Positions 32,229 to 41,301 of a stretch of DNA of 64,000 bases are shown here, one piece after another; the first letter of the stretch is position 1; the number at the start of each line of letters is the position of its first letter. The stretch covers positions 1,689,508 through 1,753,507 of the forward strand of contig OX337235.1 in NCBI GenBank assembly GCA_946965045.2, read 5' to 3'. Made by a program: the position numbers and the translations under genes. The stretch comes from Epithemia pelagica. Its lineage: Eukaryota > Bacillariophyta > Bacillariophyceae > Surirellales > Surirellaceae. A model generated the notes under the pieces. The model saw only the letters and a program-made list of their open reading frames with translations, ran no database searches and was not told the origin of the DNA.

Positions 32229-32924
32229 CTTTCCTTGTGTCCTGGTTTGATAGACGACAAGGATAAACTCTTATACATACATCACGATCGCCGTGCATTG
32301 AGCCAGGTCTCATACGCATTCAGGCTCACGAACAAATACTATCTTCTTCACAAGTTATACAAATAATATTAAAGGTTCTAAGAATATGGCAATGGGAATA
32401 CACTTGTGTCCACCAATTTCTAGAGGGCATTCTAGAGGACAAAACTATCGTCGAACTAAGTATGGAACAGTGAAATCCAATGGAGAAGTACGAATATTGG
32501 AGTCGTGTCAAACTTGCAAAGTAATCCCGCTTCCAACAGGACCTTACAAGATTCGCTCATCTATGTTTTACGAATCTATTGGGCGTTTACCTCAAGTATG
32601 GCCCTATGACCGGTGACCGGTGACCACGGCCACCCGTGCAGAACGAAGTGTTGATTGTTGGGAGTTGGGAGTGTTGGGTTTCTACTCGTACGAGTACAGT
32701 AAGTATTCGAGTCTCATTTTTTCTATGATAGTGTACAGATACGGCGCCAACCGCCAAAACCATGATCTCTGCGAACAAAAACTTGTCGGCGCGATGACAC
32801 AGCATCCACAAAAATCGAATTGAAGAGATAGAGCGAAGCCCCGAAAGCCGAAAGAGACGAGAGGGAAGGGAGGTTGAAGAAGCTGGTGTAGCTATCGGCT
32901 GGATTATTTCCTTGGAGATATTTC
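32229..32924. other. Intergenic region
   Basis: About 700 bp between the Ca2+-ATPase and the next gene. A GACCGGTGACCGGTGACC direct repeat lies near 32609-32626. No gene recognised; 60-76 codon frames here look incidental. Confidence 0.45.
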
Positions 32925-35900
32925 ATGGGTGTATGTTTGGATGCATTAAAAGATCCTTGGATGTACTTGTGGAGTGGGGGCCAAAATGTGAAGAATCGAC
33001 GACGGTTCCGTCGAAGATGCAGTTCATTTCTTGGCGTCAATCTTGTTCTGCTGTGTTGGGCACTTTTCACACACAGGGCGGTTGCCGATGATTTTGGGTT
33101 CTGTTACGAGAGTATACAGGACGCTAACGAAAATGGCAGTAATGATTCTGCATTGGACGTTACTGAATACCTGGATGTCGTAAAGAAAATCACCCACGGT
33201 GCACTCACCACGTTATCTGCCACTCTACTGGGCGTTTTCGACACACTAAAGAACGCGGAAGGGGTAATCCCAATTTCAGTTTCAATAGGCTTCGATCCGG
33301 AGGGAGATGCGTTGTTGGATGAATTGTGTGATTCGACGTTTGCTGGCGTTCTGGCATCCATCGGCCAAATACCAGACTATGATGAATGCAGAACGCGTAT
33401 GTTTTTTGCTGATGCATCGCCACAGAACAATAAACTTGAAAAGCAAAGAGAGTTTCCTCATTTTGCTAACTTAATGACTGAAACGAACCTGTACTCAGAA
33501 GATGCCAACTTTAATACAATCCCAGAACCAGTACAGCGAGTTTTTGAAGATTTTAAGGACACTAGTGGTGTCGAAGGAATCGATGTAACTGATGCATGGA
33601 AAGGACCAGATCAGTCGATCAGCCAATTTCAGCTTCGAAGGTTGAACAATATTTGTCGGCAAGTCTTGGTGGCGATCCATGCTGGAAAAGCTCTCAGTGT
33701 AGATGATGCACTGGGGGTGGAATTTTCGTTTGACCAATGTGCGGCGAATATGATACTTGCCGACACCGAACCGCCAAACAATATCTTGTTGGTCGATGAG
33801 TACGTTGTCTTTTTGAATGGTTTGACGGGGGATACTTTCTCTGGCAGAAGTTTTGATTCTTTGCCATCACTCCTGAAACAGAACTATGTGGTGAAAGCTA
33901 CAACTGATGGAACAGACGGTATCTCTATTGAAGGTTCACGTCCTGGATCCTCTGGGGAGTCAGTTTTAGCTCTTGAAGAATTCTGTAGTGCGACGGAAGA
34001 TGCTCTCAACGGTGGGTCTGCCACCGATTCCTTCCAGATGAGTTTTTCCGATTGCACAATCGCAATGGCCACATCAGAGATTGACAGTCGATCAAACGCT
34101 TTGGACAGGGAGGAGTATGTCTTGTTCGTCAACAAGGCAACAAACTTTGAGTATTTTCGGGATGACGATTTCGACGATCTTCCTCAACCTCTTGTTGACA
34201 ACTACAATGCTCTAGCGCCCGACTCAAACGGAATACCAATTGATGGATCATTCCCAGGGCTTCCTAGAAGCTCCGAGCAGAATACAACCCTTTCGGTTAT
34301 CTGCACTGCCACTGCTGCTGCAATTCAGAAAGCGATCAACCCTGGTCCCACTGTTTCTCCAACGCCCTCGCCAAATGAATCGATTGTTACCGCTTACAAT
34401 GCGTTTGTCGTCTCCAACAATGACAGCTTATTGCTCTCTGACATACTCTCAGGGGATGAAAACACTGGTTTGAACGAAGGGTACAATGATTTTGTGGCTA
34501 GCGTTACTGGAGAGCTGGTTGTTAGAGGAAGACGTTTGCTTTCCGAACGAGATAACATGGAGCGATTCCTCTCAGCAACGGGTGTAGTCAATGGCACACC
34601 CACGCTTTACGAGTTTCAGAATTATGACTGCCCGGCTACTGTTACTTCCGAGGGAGCCATATGCCATGTTGTGTATGGAAGCTTCAATGCTACATTTGTC
34701 AACGAAGCAAATATATCTGCCATGCAACAGACCTTGACCGAGGCTACGCAAACAGCTGTAAATAGAACAGTGAACGGCCTTCAGTCGTTCATTGTTTCTG
34801 CATATCCCGACACAAAACTAGTGGTTGTTGGAGTACCAGAGGACGGAAGAGTACAGCCCGAAGGTACTGCGGGTATCAGAAGTGGAGGCAGCAGTGAGGG
34901 CGACGATGACGATGGTGTCAATGTCGGTGTTGTTATCGGTATACTACTCGCAGTCTTTGTGATTTGCTGTTGCTTGTGTGGCTTCCTCATTTGGCAGTAT
35001 CAGAGCGATGGAGGCATTCTCCCTGGAAAAGGAACTCTTTCCTTCGCACCACGGGGAGAGGAGAGCAGCAAGGCATTCGATTTAGATAGCGGCGAAGAAA
35101 AGCCTGATCCAGAGATCGGGGAAAGTGGCGCCGACTTTAGCATACAAGAGCAGTCGATGCGAGGAGCCTCTCAACGCAGATTCAGTGTAGGGGAACCCAA
35201 AGAGTCGACCGGTATATTCCCGTTTGGCAGGGGACGGCGAAACTCCAATGAAGTATCAAATGAAATTGGCAGTCTTTACGCAGGAAATGACGCTGAGCTA
35301 AACAATTCTCGAGCCGCTGGACTCGACTACAATCATGGAGACGAAAATTCGGTTATGGCGGAGAACTCTCAGCAAAGTCAAAAATCTGGCAAACCAAACA
35401 ACGGAATTCCCCATAACGTGATACCAGGACAGGGTATTTGGGACATTGCCGAAGACACCGAAGAGACAGAGGAGGGGGGAGATGACGAGAACGAAGAAGA
35501 GGACGATGAAAGCTCTGAAGAAGAAGAGGAAGTTGAAATAGTGGAATACTTCGAAGATGAAGAAGAAGAGGATGAAACTGAGGTGGAAGAGATCATCAAA
35601 GATGATGACGAGGACGATGAGGACGAAGATGATGGTGATGAAGATGATAATGAAGAACTAGGATCAAGGGCGGATCAAACGTATGTAACAGCGGCATTGC
35701 CCGGAAACATCAAGAACTTCAACAATATGGTCGAAACCGGAGACTGGGATGGTGTTGTGGAGGCTGCCAAAAACTTTGACAATCCAGGCGACGATGCTGA
35801 TAGCTATGCTGGAGGAAGGATCAGTACAAGCCTTGGACCTGGAGATAGCGACGAAGAATCAGAGGGTGAAGAGACCGACGAAGACGAGGAGGAGGAAGAA

Positions 35901-36707
35901 GAAGACGACGACGACGAGGAAGAAGAAGACGAAGATGATGAGTCTGTAAGTCTTGGTAATAATAGCAAGAAAACAGAAGAAGAGTCAACCGCGCATCAGT
36001 CCGCGACCACCAACAGTTATTCTTTCACTTCTGAGGAATTGCAAACACGAGAAATGTATCAAAAGAAAGTGGAAGAACTCGTCCGGTTGGTCGCACCAGA
36101 TGAAACCGAGAATGTAGCGACGATGATGGATCAGTTTGCGGGAAGAGAAGAGGAACTAATCAACACCTTGGAGACCATGTACGAGAGGTCATACTCTGTC
36201 CGAGCTCGAAATGCGATACACAAGTCCAAACCTGGAGTTCCCACGTCGTCGTTAAATAGATCAGGCCGCAGTCGCTCGGCTTCAACAAGTTCAGCTGCCG
36301 TAGCCGCAGCAAGTACTATCCTTGGGCGACCACCAGATGCCTCAAACAGCCGAAGTGACCGAGAACCAGATGTTTTGGACTCCATTCTGCATACTGATGG
36401 TGACGAAACCCACGACGAGGATATTCTAGATAATGGCCCCGATGACGAGGATTCTAGCAGCGATGAAGAGGACGGCGGCACCGGTGCTCAGGGAGACGAA
36501 GGCGATGATGCCGTTGAAGGAAGTGAGTCTTACGATGATGACATTGTTGACGACGATGACATCGAATACGACGACGACGACTATGAAGAAGAGGACGATG
36601 GCGGAGGAGATGAGGACTACATTGACGATGACGAAGAAAGTGAATCTGAATATGATGAAAGTTATGATGATGATGAACAATTCGAAGATGAAACAGAACG
36701 CGACTAA
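32925..36707 (+). CDS. Large acidic single-pass membrane protein with EF-hand-like repeats (paralogue A)
   Basis: 1260 residues. I recognise no named family. Layout: an N-terminal hydrophobic signal or anchor (about 33-52) and an extracellular region with four repeats of roughly 110-130 residues. Each repeat opens with Cys and a segment like CAANMILADTEPPNN...DEYVVFLN and closes with a Phe/Ile-Cys pair before an Ala-rich helix. Then come a Pro/Ser/Thr stretch (TVSPTPSPNES), a Cys-containing membrane-proximal domain and a membrane segment (about 664-690). About 570 cytosolic residues follow with very long Asp/Glu runs and one conserved block, VAPDETENVATMMDQF followed by GREEELINTLETM (about 1050-1090). 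The repeat segments resemble EF-hand loops. It is a clear paralogue of 53934-58040 on the same strand across the transposon block. Function unknown; Ca2+ binding at the cell surface is a reasonable guess. Confidence 0.8.
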   Translation: MGVCLDALKDPWMYLWSGGQNVKNRRRFRRRCSSFLGVNLVLLCWALFTHRAVADDFGFCYESIQDANENGSNDSALDVTEYLDVVKKITHGALTTLSATLLGVFDTLKNAEGVIPISVSIGFDPEGDALLDELCDSTFAGVLASIGQIPDYDECRTRMFFADASPQNNKLEKQREFPHFANLMTETNLYSEDANFNTIPEPVQRVFEDFKDTSGVEGIDVTDAWKGPDQSISQFQLRRLNNICRQVLVAIHAGKALSVDDALGVEFSFDQCAANMILADTEPPNNILLVDEYVVFLNGLTGDTFSGRSFDSLPSLLKQNYVVKATTDGTDGISIEGSRPGSSGESVLALEEFCSATEDALNGGSATDSFQMSFSDCTIAMATSEIDSRSNALDREEYVLFVNKATNFEYFRDDDFDDLPQPLVDNYNALAPDSNGIPIDGSFPGLPRSSEQNTTLSVICTATAAAIQKAINPGPTVSPTPSPNESIVTAYNAFVVSNNDSLLLSDILSGDENTGLNEGYNDFVASVTGELVVRGRRLLSERDNMERFLSATGVVNGTPTLYEFQNYDCPATVTSEGAICHVVYGSFNATFVNEANISAMQQTLTEATQTAVNRTVNGLQSFIVSAYPDTKLVVVGVPEDGRVQPEGTAGIRSGGSSEGDDDDGVNVGVVIGILLAVFVICCCLCGFLIWQYQSDGGILPGKGTLSFAPRGEESSKAFDLDSGEEKPDPEIGESGADFSIQEQSMRGASQRRFSVGEPKESTGIFPFGRGRRNSNEVSNEIGSLYAGNDAELNNSRAAGLDYNHGDENSVMAENSQQSQKSGKPNNGIPHNVIPGQGIWDIAEDTEETEEGGDDENEEEDDESSEEEEEVEIVEYFEDEEEEDETEVEEIIKDDDEDDEDEDDGDEDDNEELGSRADQTYVTAALPGNIKNFNNMVETGDWDGVVEAAKNFDNPGDDADSYAGGRISTSLGPGDSDEESEGEETDEDEEEEEEDDDDEEEEDEDDESVSLGNNSKKTEEESTAHQSATTNSYSFTSEELQTREMYQKKVEELVRLVAPDETENVATMMDQFAGREEELINTLETMYERSYSVRARNAIHKSKPGVPTSSLNRSGRSRSASTSSAAVAAASTILGRPPDASNSRSDREPDVLDSILHTDGDETHDEDILDNGPDDEDSSSDEEDGGTGAQGDEGDDAVEGSESYDDDIVDDDDIEYDDDDYEEEDDGGGDEDYIDDDEESESEYDESYDDDEQFEDETERD

Positions 36708-37430
36708 GGATGGGATCACCAGTGATTTTGCCATTGCTGAAGGTTGAATGGTAGCAATAGTCTACATCATGTTCATAAACAAGTCTTCCACTGTGGAATG
36801 GAGGGGGGATGTTGCACTCCGACGAAACAATACTTCGGGTCGGACAATTGAGCATCCTAGCCGGTGATTCTCATTGACAACGCGATCTGTGCAGGTGTCA
36901 TGTTTGTCAGCAATCAATCGAGAAACAATCCTGCTTTGCTTAGTGGAGCGCATCTTCTTTTGCGAATGGGACCGGGCTCCGTCTCCTCTATTGCACCTGC
37001 AACGTAGCCTAACAAATGCTCACGCATTTAAACCTCTGCTTGTTCTTAAGAGTATTGAAACGCTCGTTGAATGTTGCAGAGATAATAACTTGGTGCCCCA
37101 AGCATTACTATCCTCTGCTTTATGATCATTTCTTACATCTAATTCTAACATGGATTTTGAGGGGACTCGACTCGCGGTGGCTGTGACGCTCGCTGGTCCT
37201 GGGACACCTACGAAAATTGTTACCGATGGCCAGTTGCACGTGTAGCCCAATAAGTATTAAGAGCTCTACTTCCAAACATCGCCTAATAAGGAGCGGGCCA
37301 TATCAACAAGAAAAATACTTATTATGGTTCCTGATAGTAACTTCTAGAAAGTAACGTTTATTCTGTCACCTTAACGGACTTACTGTAATGAAGAATATTT
37401 AATTTTGGTCTTGCAAAACTTACTTAGGAT
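36708..37430. other. Intergenic region
   Basis: About 720 bp following paralogue A. Several 60-100 codon frames occur on both strands but none has recognisable content. It marks the left border of the repeat block. Confidence 0.45.
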
Positions 37431-37627
37431 GTTTCCAGTCGTGATACCAGTTGTTTCCGTTGTTTCCGTTGTTTCCAGTCGTGATACCAGTTGTTTCCGT
37501 TGTTTCCGTTGTTTCCAGTCGTGATACCAGTTGTTTCCAGTCGTGTGCCCGTTGTTTCCACGCTGTTTCCGTTGTTTCCAGTCGTGTGCCCGTTGTTTCC
37601 AGTCGTGTGCCGGTTGTTTCCGGTCGC
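37431..37627. repeat. GTTTCC minisatellite array
   Basis: Tandem array built from GTTTCC hexamer-based units, with the recurring CCAGTCGTGATACCAGTT and CCAGTCGTGTGCCC. Two 40-bp units are identical (37436-37475 and 37476-37515), followed by shorter variants. The same GTTTCCAGTCGTG core recurs at 38519-38548 and 48063-48205. Confidence 0.9.
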
Positions 37628-37729
37628 CGTTCGCATGAGACTCCCGGCCCAACGAGATTCAGGACTCCACTCATTTTCCTATAGTAAACAATATGCGTAA
37701 AACCAACCAAGGCTCACCACTCACCACTC

Positions 37730-38020
37730 AGGGCTGGTCTTATCTTGTGTGAACATTCACAAAGTTCACATTTTTGCCCATGTGGGATGACGTGGCTGTG
37801 AACTTTTCGTGAATTCGCAAAATCGGATTTGGAGTAGCGTTTCACTTGTCACAAAAAGTTCACACCGTGTCCACCACGACTCGGATGTGAATTTCACATG
37901 TGAAAATGAACTTTTTCACATGGACCCTCGGTTTTCGGTTTTCACACCCAAAAACTGTGACATGCCGAAGCTGTTTTTGTGTGAACTTTGTGAATGTTCA
38001 CACAAGATAAGACCAGCCCT
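37730..38020. mobile_element. 291-bp MITE with perfect 41-bp terminal inverted repeats
   Basis: The left end AGGGCTGGTCTTATCTTGTG (37730 on) is reproduced as an exact reverse complement at the right end (37980-38020) over 41 bases. The element is flanked by the 5-bp direct repeat CACTC (37725-37729 and 38021-38025), a target site duplication. The interior contains further TTCACA/TGTGAA inverted motifs and no coding capacity. Non-autonomous DNA transposon; superfamily not assigned. The perfect arms suggest recent movement. Confidence 0.88.
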
Positions 38021-38025
38021 CACTC

Positions 38026-38518
38026 GATGGTGACGAGACGCTAGCACAACAATCAACCCGCCTCCTCTTTGCATACGAACAGCTACTAATAGAGAGCATC
38101 AACCTAGTTGTACATGGACGTATGTGTCGTAGGACATGGCTATCGTTTCCGCCGTCATCCATCTGTCTTCATCCATCCTCGTTCGCCATCCTCTCTTTTG
38201 CCTGCATCGATCCATTTTCCATTTGTCTTTGTCTTTCTTGATTGTCACCATGTCTACCAAGAGACTCCAGATTCCATGGATGGTTGCGATGGCGGCTGAG
38301 TTGATTGTTGCGTTTGATGTTTGATTGTTTTGTTTTGACGAAGAGCTGTTTGTTGCGTTCGCGCCCACGCCATTGTCGTTGATTGTTTTGTGTTCGATGT
38401 TGAATGCTCGTCAACGTCCAAGGATCATTCCACCGAAAAAGCCCCCTACCGTGAGCGTGAGGATCCGAGTGCTTTTCAGCCAGAAAGTTCAGGATCTTTC
38501 TTGGGATCTGTATCCAAT
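38026..38518. other. Unique spacer between MITE and retrotransposon
   Basis: About 490 bp, pyrimidine-rich on the plus strand. Short frames on both strands are not recognisable. No gene seen. Confidence 0.4.
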
Positions 38519-38556
38519 GTTTCCAGTCGTGTATCCGTTGTTTCCAAGATGCTCCC
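38519..38556. repeat. GTTTCC minisatellite fragment, left flank of YR element
   Basis: The core GTTTCCAGTCGTGTATCCG is followed by TTGTTTCCAAG and GATGCTCCC, immediately left of the retrotransposon. It matches the array on the element's right flank, showing that the insertion site lay in this minisatellite. Confidence 0.8.
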
Positions 38557-38995
38557 AGGCACTTTCATTTCTTCCAGGTAAACTGCATTCTTTCCTTTGA
38601 CACAGGGTCGAACGTGGCTTGGAGTCGTGGAATGACGCTGGGTAGTAACAGTCATAATCGTCTAGATTATGCTGTATTACGGTAAGGGGAACTCCTTCCC
38701 AGTGGAGCGGCATCCAAAAACATCAAAGTGTGAATGGATACCAAGATCGACGCTGTACTGCCGCTGTCAAGGCCAGTCCAACTCTTACCCCCTGAAGAAT
38801 CGTCCGAGTCCCGAAGCCGGTAGTCCTCAAGAGTTTAGTCCCGAGTCAGCACGCGGGGCGAACCTCCGCTTAAGCCGTCCAAGTCAATTCCCCCGGCCAA
38901 GGTGAGAATAGCATGGAACTCCAATAGCTTCGAACCCCATCTTATTCCATCAGTGAGTTCGCAAACGACAGAGTGCACGTATGTGTACAATCCTT
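38557..38995 (-). repeat. Split direct repeat B, terminal copy
   Basis: 439 bp, matching 39279-39717 with one visible difference (T versus C within CTGTACTG / CTGCACTG). It forms the 3' end of the YR retrotransposon. A 78-codon frame inside both copies is not considered a gene. Confidence 0.9.
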
Positions 38996-39018
38996 ATAAC
39001 GCAGGGTGGGAGGGTGGA

Positions 39019-39280
39019 AAACAAAATTCAGATAGTCACAAGAAGAGATACAATACCTGCAACGTATAGCACCTCAACCAACAATCAACCTGAAAGACAG
39101 TGACCCGATCAACTTTCATTCCAAAGTTGAGTTCATGCAAACTGGTAGATCTTTGATCTTCAAGATACGCACGAAATCTCTTTGGGATATTCGGTCGCTT
39201 ATTCGACCCGTGTGTCAGTTGTTCATTCGTCAGTTTACCTCTTGATTCTTGTATCGCCAGATTAGCTTGAGCACATTAAG
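39019..39280 (-). repeat. Split direct repeat A, internal copy
   Basis: 262 bp, matching 47801-48062 with one visible difference (GTATCGCC versus GTATTGCC). It joins the internal B copy at the shared AG (39279-39280). Confidence 0.9.
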
Positions 39281-39717
39281 GCACTTTCATTTCTTCCAGG
39301 TAAACTGCATTCTTTCCTTTGACACAGGGTCGAACGTGGCTTGGAGTCGTGGAATGACGCTGGGTAGTAACAGTCATAATCGTCTAGATTATGCTGTATT
39401 ACGGTAAGGGGAACTCCTTCCCAGTGGAGCGGCATCCAAAAACATCAAAGTGTGAATGGATACCAAGATCGACGCTGCACTGCCGCTGTCAAGGCCAGTC
39501 CAACTCTTACCCCCTGAAGAATCGTCCGAGTCCCGAAGCCGGTAGTCCTCAAGAGTTTAGTCCCGAGTCAGCACGCGGGGCGAACCTCCGCTTAAGCCGT
39601 CCAAGTCAATTCCCCCGGCCAAGGTGAGAATAGCATGGAACTCCAATAGCTTCGAACCCCATCTTATTCCATCAGTGAGTTCGCAAACGACAGAGTGCAC
39701 GTATGTGTACAATCCTT
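39279..39717 (-). repeat. Split direct repeat B, internal copy
   Basis: 439 bp, the B copy lying just after the tyrosine recombinase stop in element orientation. See 38557-38995 for its partner. Confidence 0.9.
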
Positions 39718-39756
39718 TCCCCCTCCATATCGTCCTTGAAATCTTCTCTGCTTTTG

Positions 39757-41301
39757 TTACAAAGCTTCTGAATATTGTAATAAAGTTGCGAGGGCCGCAA
39801 CGACATCAGTATACAAATCGATCATGTCTGACTGAGCTTCTCTGGACCGTGCCTGTTCCTGTGACCGCCATCGGTTGTTGAGTACCACCACATCTTTGGG
39901 TATCTTTTGATTTCGTGCTTGAGTGGTGGAGCCTCTTCGCAGAGACCGTCGAAAGCTGTAAGTGGACAACGAGTCAATGTCATTACCCAATAGTTCCGGG
40001 TGTTGTTTCTGACATCCAATCAACAGTTCATGCAGCCACAAGTCCAATTGTTGAATGCTCACAGCTCTTTCCCCGCGAGGCGATGAACGAAACAATGGTC
40101 CATATCTCGCTCCTGACTTCTCGTATGCTGCAAACAACCGGAGCAACCATTTCTTATTGGCGATTCCAGAGCGAGTTGTCTCTACCAACGGTATCTTGTG
40201 CTTTTGTCTTGCAATGAGTCCTTTGAAACGCCCCTCCAGAGCTAATAACACGTGCGGGTACTTTGGATGTGTTATGCCTCTCTTGGTATATTCCATTGTT
40301 TCCATCAGGCGAATGTGTGCAAGTTCTTCTCCTCGCAGTGCGCTCGAAAATCCGAGTACGAGCGAGGCTCCCAAAGTAACAATTTCAAACAACGATTCGT
40401 CGCCATTGTTCTCTTTCAGTTGTTGGTATTGCAGCTCAAGCATTCTCTCCAACTCGAGAAGTAACTCGATGGACATCGCCGCATCTTGGATTTTGACGTC
40501 ACCCATTCTCTCATGGCAGCCGTCCATGAAACGCTTAAACCACAAGGAATTGGCTACACTCTCCGTAATTCGTGTTGATCTTCTTCCATCGCTCAACACT
40601 GCTCCTCGACTTCCTGATACAGTCGTGTGAATGAAATTGGAGAAGGTGGACCGTACGCCTCTCATTGTATCCCACTGGATGGTCTTGGAATTGCGTCCTT
40701 TGTCCAAGGATCGCTGGAGCGAGATCATAGCCGGGATCATCCCCATCACATCTTCGATGGGGTAAGGTCCTCGCCGATGGATGGAAGTTGGTGATGCAAT
40801 TCGCAATGATTCCAGGATTCTCATTGACCGAGCCATCTCCCGAGTGTTGCCTTGAACGGTACTCGTGCGTCTGGCCCAGAAGGCGTCTAGATTTGCGCGT
40901 ATAATGCACTTTAACGCCCACTTGTCTTCTTCGCTCTCCATGTTAGGATCTCTTTTAAACACGTTCCTGAAATGGCAGAGTTCACATTGAAAAGGGGTTA
41001 TCAGGTGATCTCCTGGTCGAGCGTGACAAAACCATGCATCCAGTACTTTCTTTTCTGCCATAGTCGTTTCCCATCCCTCGTCTTCTTCAACCAACTTTCC
41101 ATTCTCGTCTATCTCGAACTGTTTAGGTTTGAGGTCTCTAGGGAACGGGTCTTGGTCTCCTGGAACTACATAGCAGTGAGCATGATATGCCCCCAGGCAT
41201 GGCTTCCAGTGCCCGCGCGCATATCCATAGTTTGCGCAAATAATCCCGCGCGTGTGCGAAAGATTTCCGGTGCATCTGACGCAACACATCTCGGTCATCA
41301 C
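39757..41301 (-). CDS. Tyrosine recombinase of YR retrotransposon
   Basis: A 514-residue frame overlapping the end of the RT/RNase H frame by 164 bp in another frame. The N-terminus has a Cys/His-rich segment (CCVRC, ICANYGYARGHWKPC, CYVVPG, FQCELCHF). The C-terminal half has the recombinase catalytic pattern: the first Arg in GFSSALRGEELAHIR, the box TYSFRRSLRRGSTTQARN with the second Arg, a Trp in NNRWRS where many YRs have His/Trp, and the candidate nucleophile Tyr in DMIDLYTDV. The His usually found two positions before the second Arg appears as a Tyr/Ser. It would integrate the circular cDNA by strand exchange. The frame is intact. The first codon may not be used if it is expressed by coupling to the preceding frame. 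Confidence 0.8.
   Translation of the reverse strand: MMTEMCCVRCTGNLSHTRGIICANYGYARGHWKPCLGAYHAHCYVVPGDQDPFPRDLKPKQFEIDENGKLVEEDEGWETTMAEKKVLDAWFCHARPGDHLITPFQCELCHFRNVFKRDPNMESEEDKWALKCIIRANLDAFWARRTSTVQGNTREMARSMRILESLRIASPTSIHRRGPYPIEDVMGMIPAMISLQRSLDKGRNSKTIQWDTMRGVRSTFSNFIHTTVSGSRGAVLSDGRRSTRITESVANSLWFKRFMDGCHERMGDVKIQDAAMSIELLLELERMLELQYQQLKENNGDESLFEIVTLGASLVLGFSSALRGEELAHIRLMETMEYTKRGITHPKYPHVLLALEGRFKGLIARQKHKIPLVETTRSGIANKKWLLRLFAAYEKSGARYGPLFRSSPRGERAVSIQQLDLWLHELLIGCQKQHPELLGNDIDSLSTYSFRRSLRRGSTTQARNQKIPKDVVVLNNRWRSQEQARSREAQSDMIDLYTDVVAALATLLQYSEAL

Noticed and set aside
35378-36855. Antisense frames rich in Ser, Ile, Val or His opposite the acidic tail of paralogue A
   Set aside because: Shadows of GAT/GAA/GAC repeats encoding the Asp/Glu runs on the plus strand.
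37424-37710. Repetitive frames on both strands of the GTTTCC minisatellite
   Set aside because: Open only because the repeat units happen to lack stops; no start context or non-repeat coding sequence.
38920-38940. GGGTTCGAA on the minus strand resembling a tRNA T-loop
   Set aside because: No matching acceptor, D or anticodon arms could be drawn around it; it is part of repeat B.
38669-39627. Two identical 78-codon frames at 38669-38905 and 39391-39627
   Set aside because: They are the same stretch inside the two B repeats of the retrotransposon; duplicated because the repeat is duplicated, with no protein-like features.
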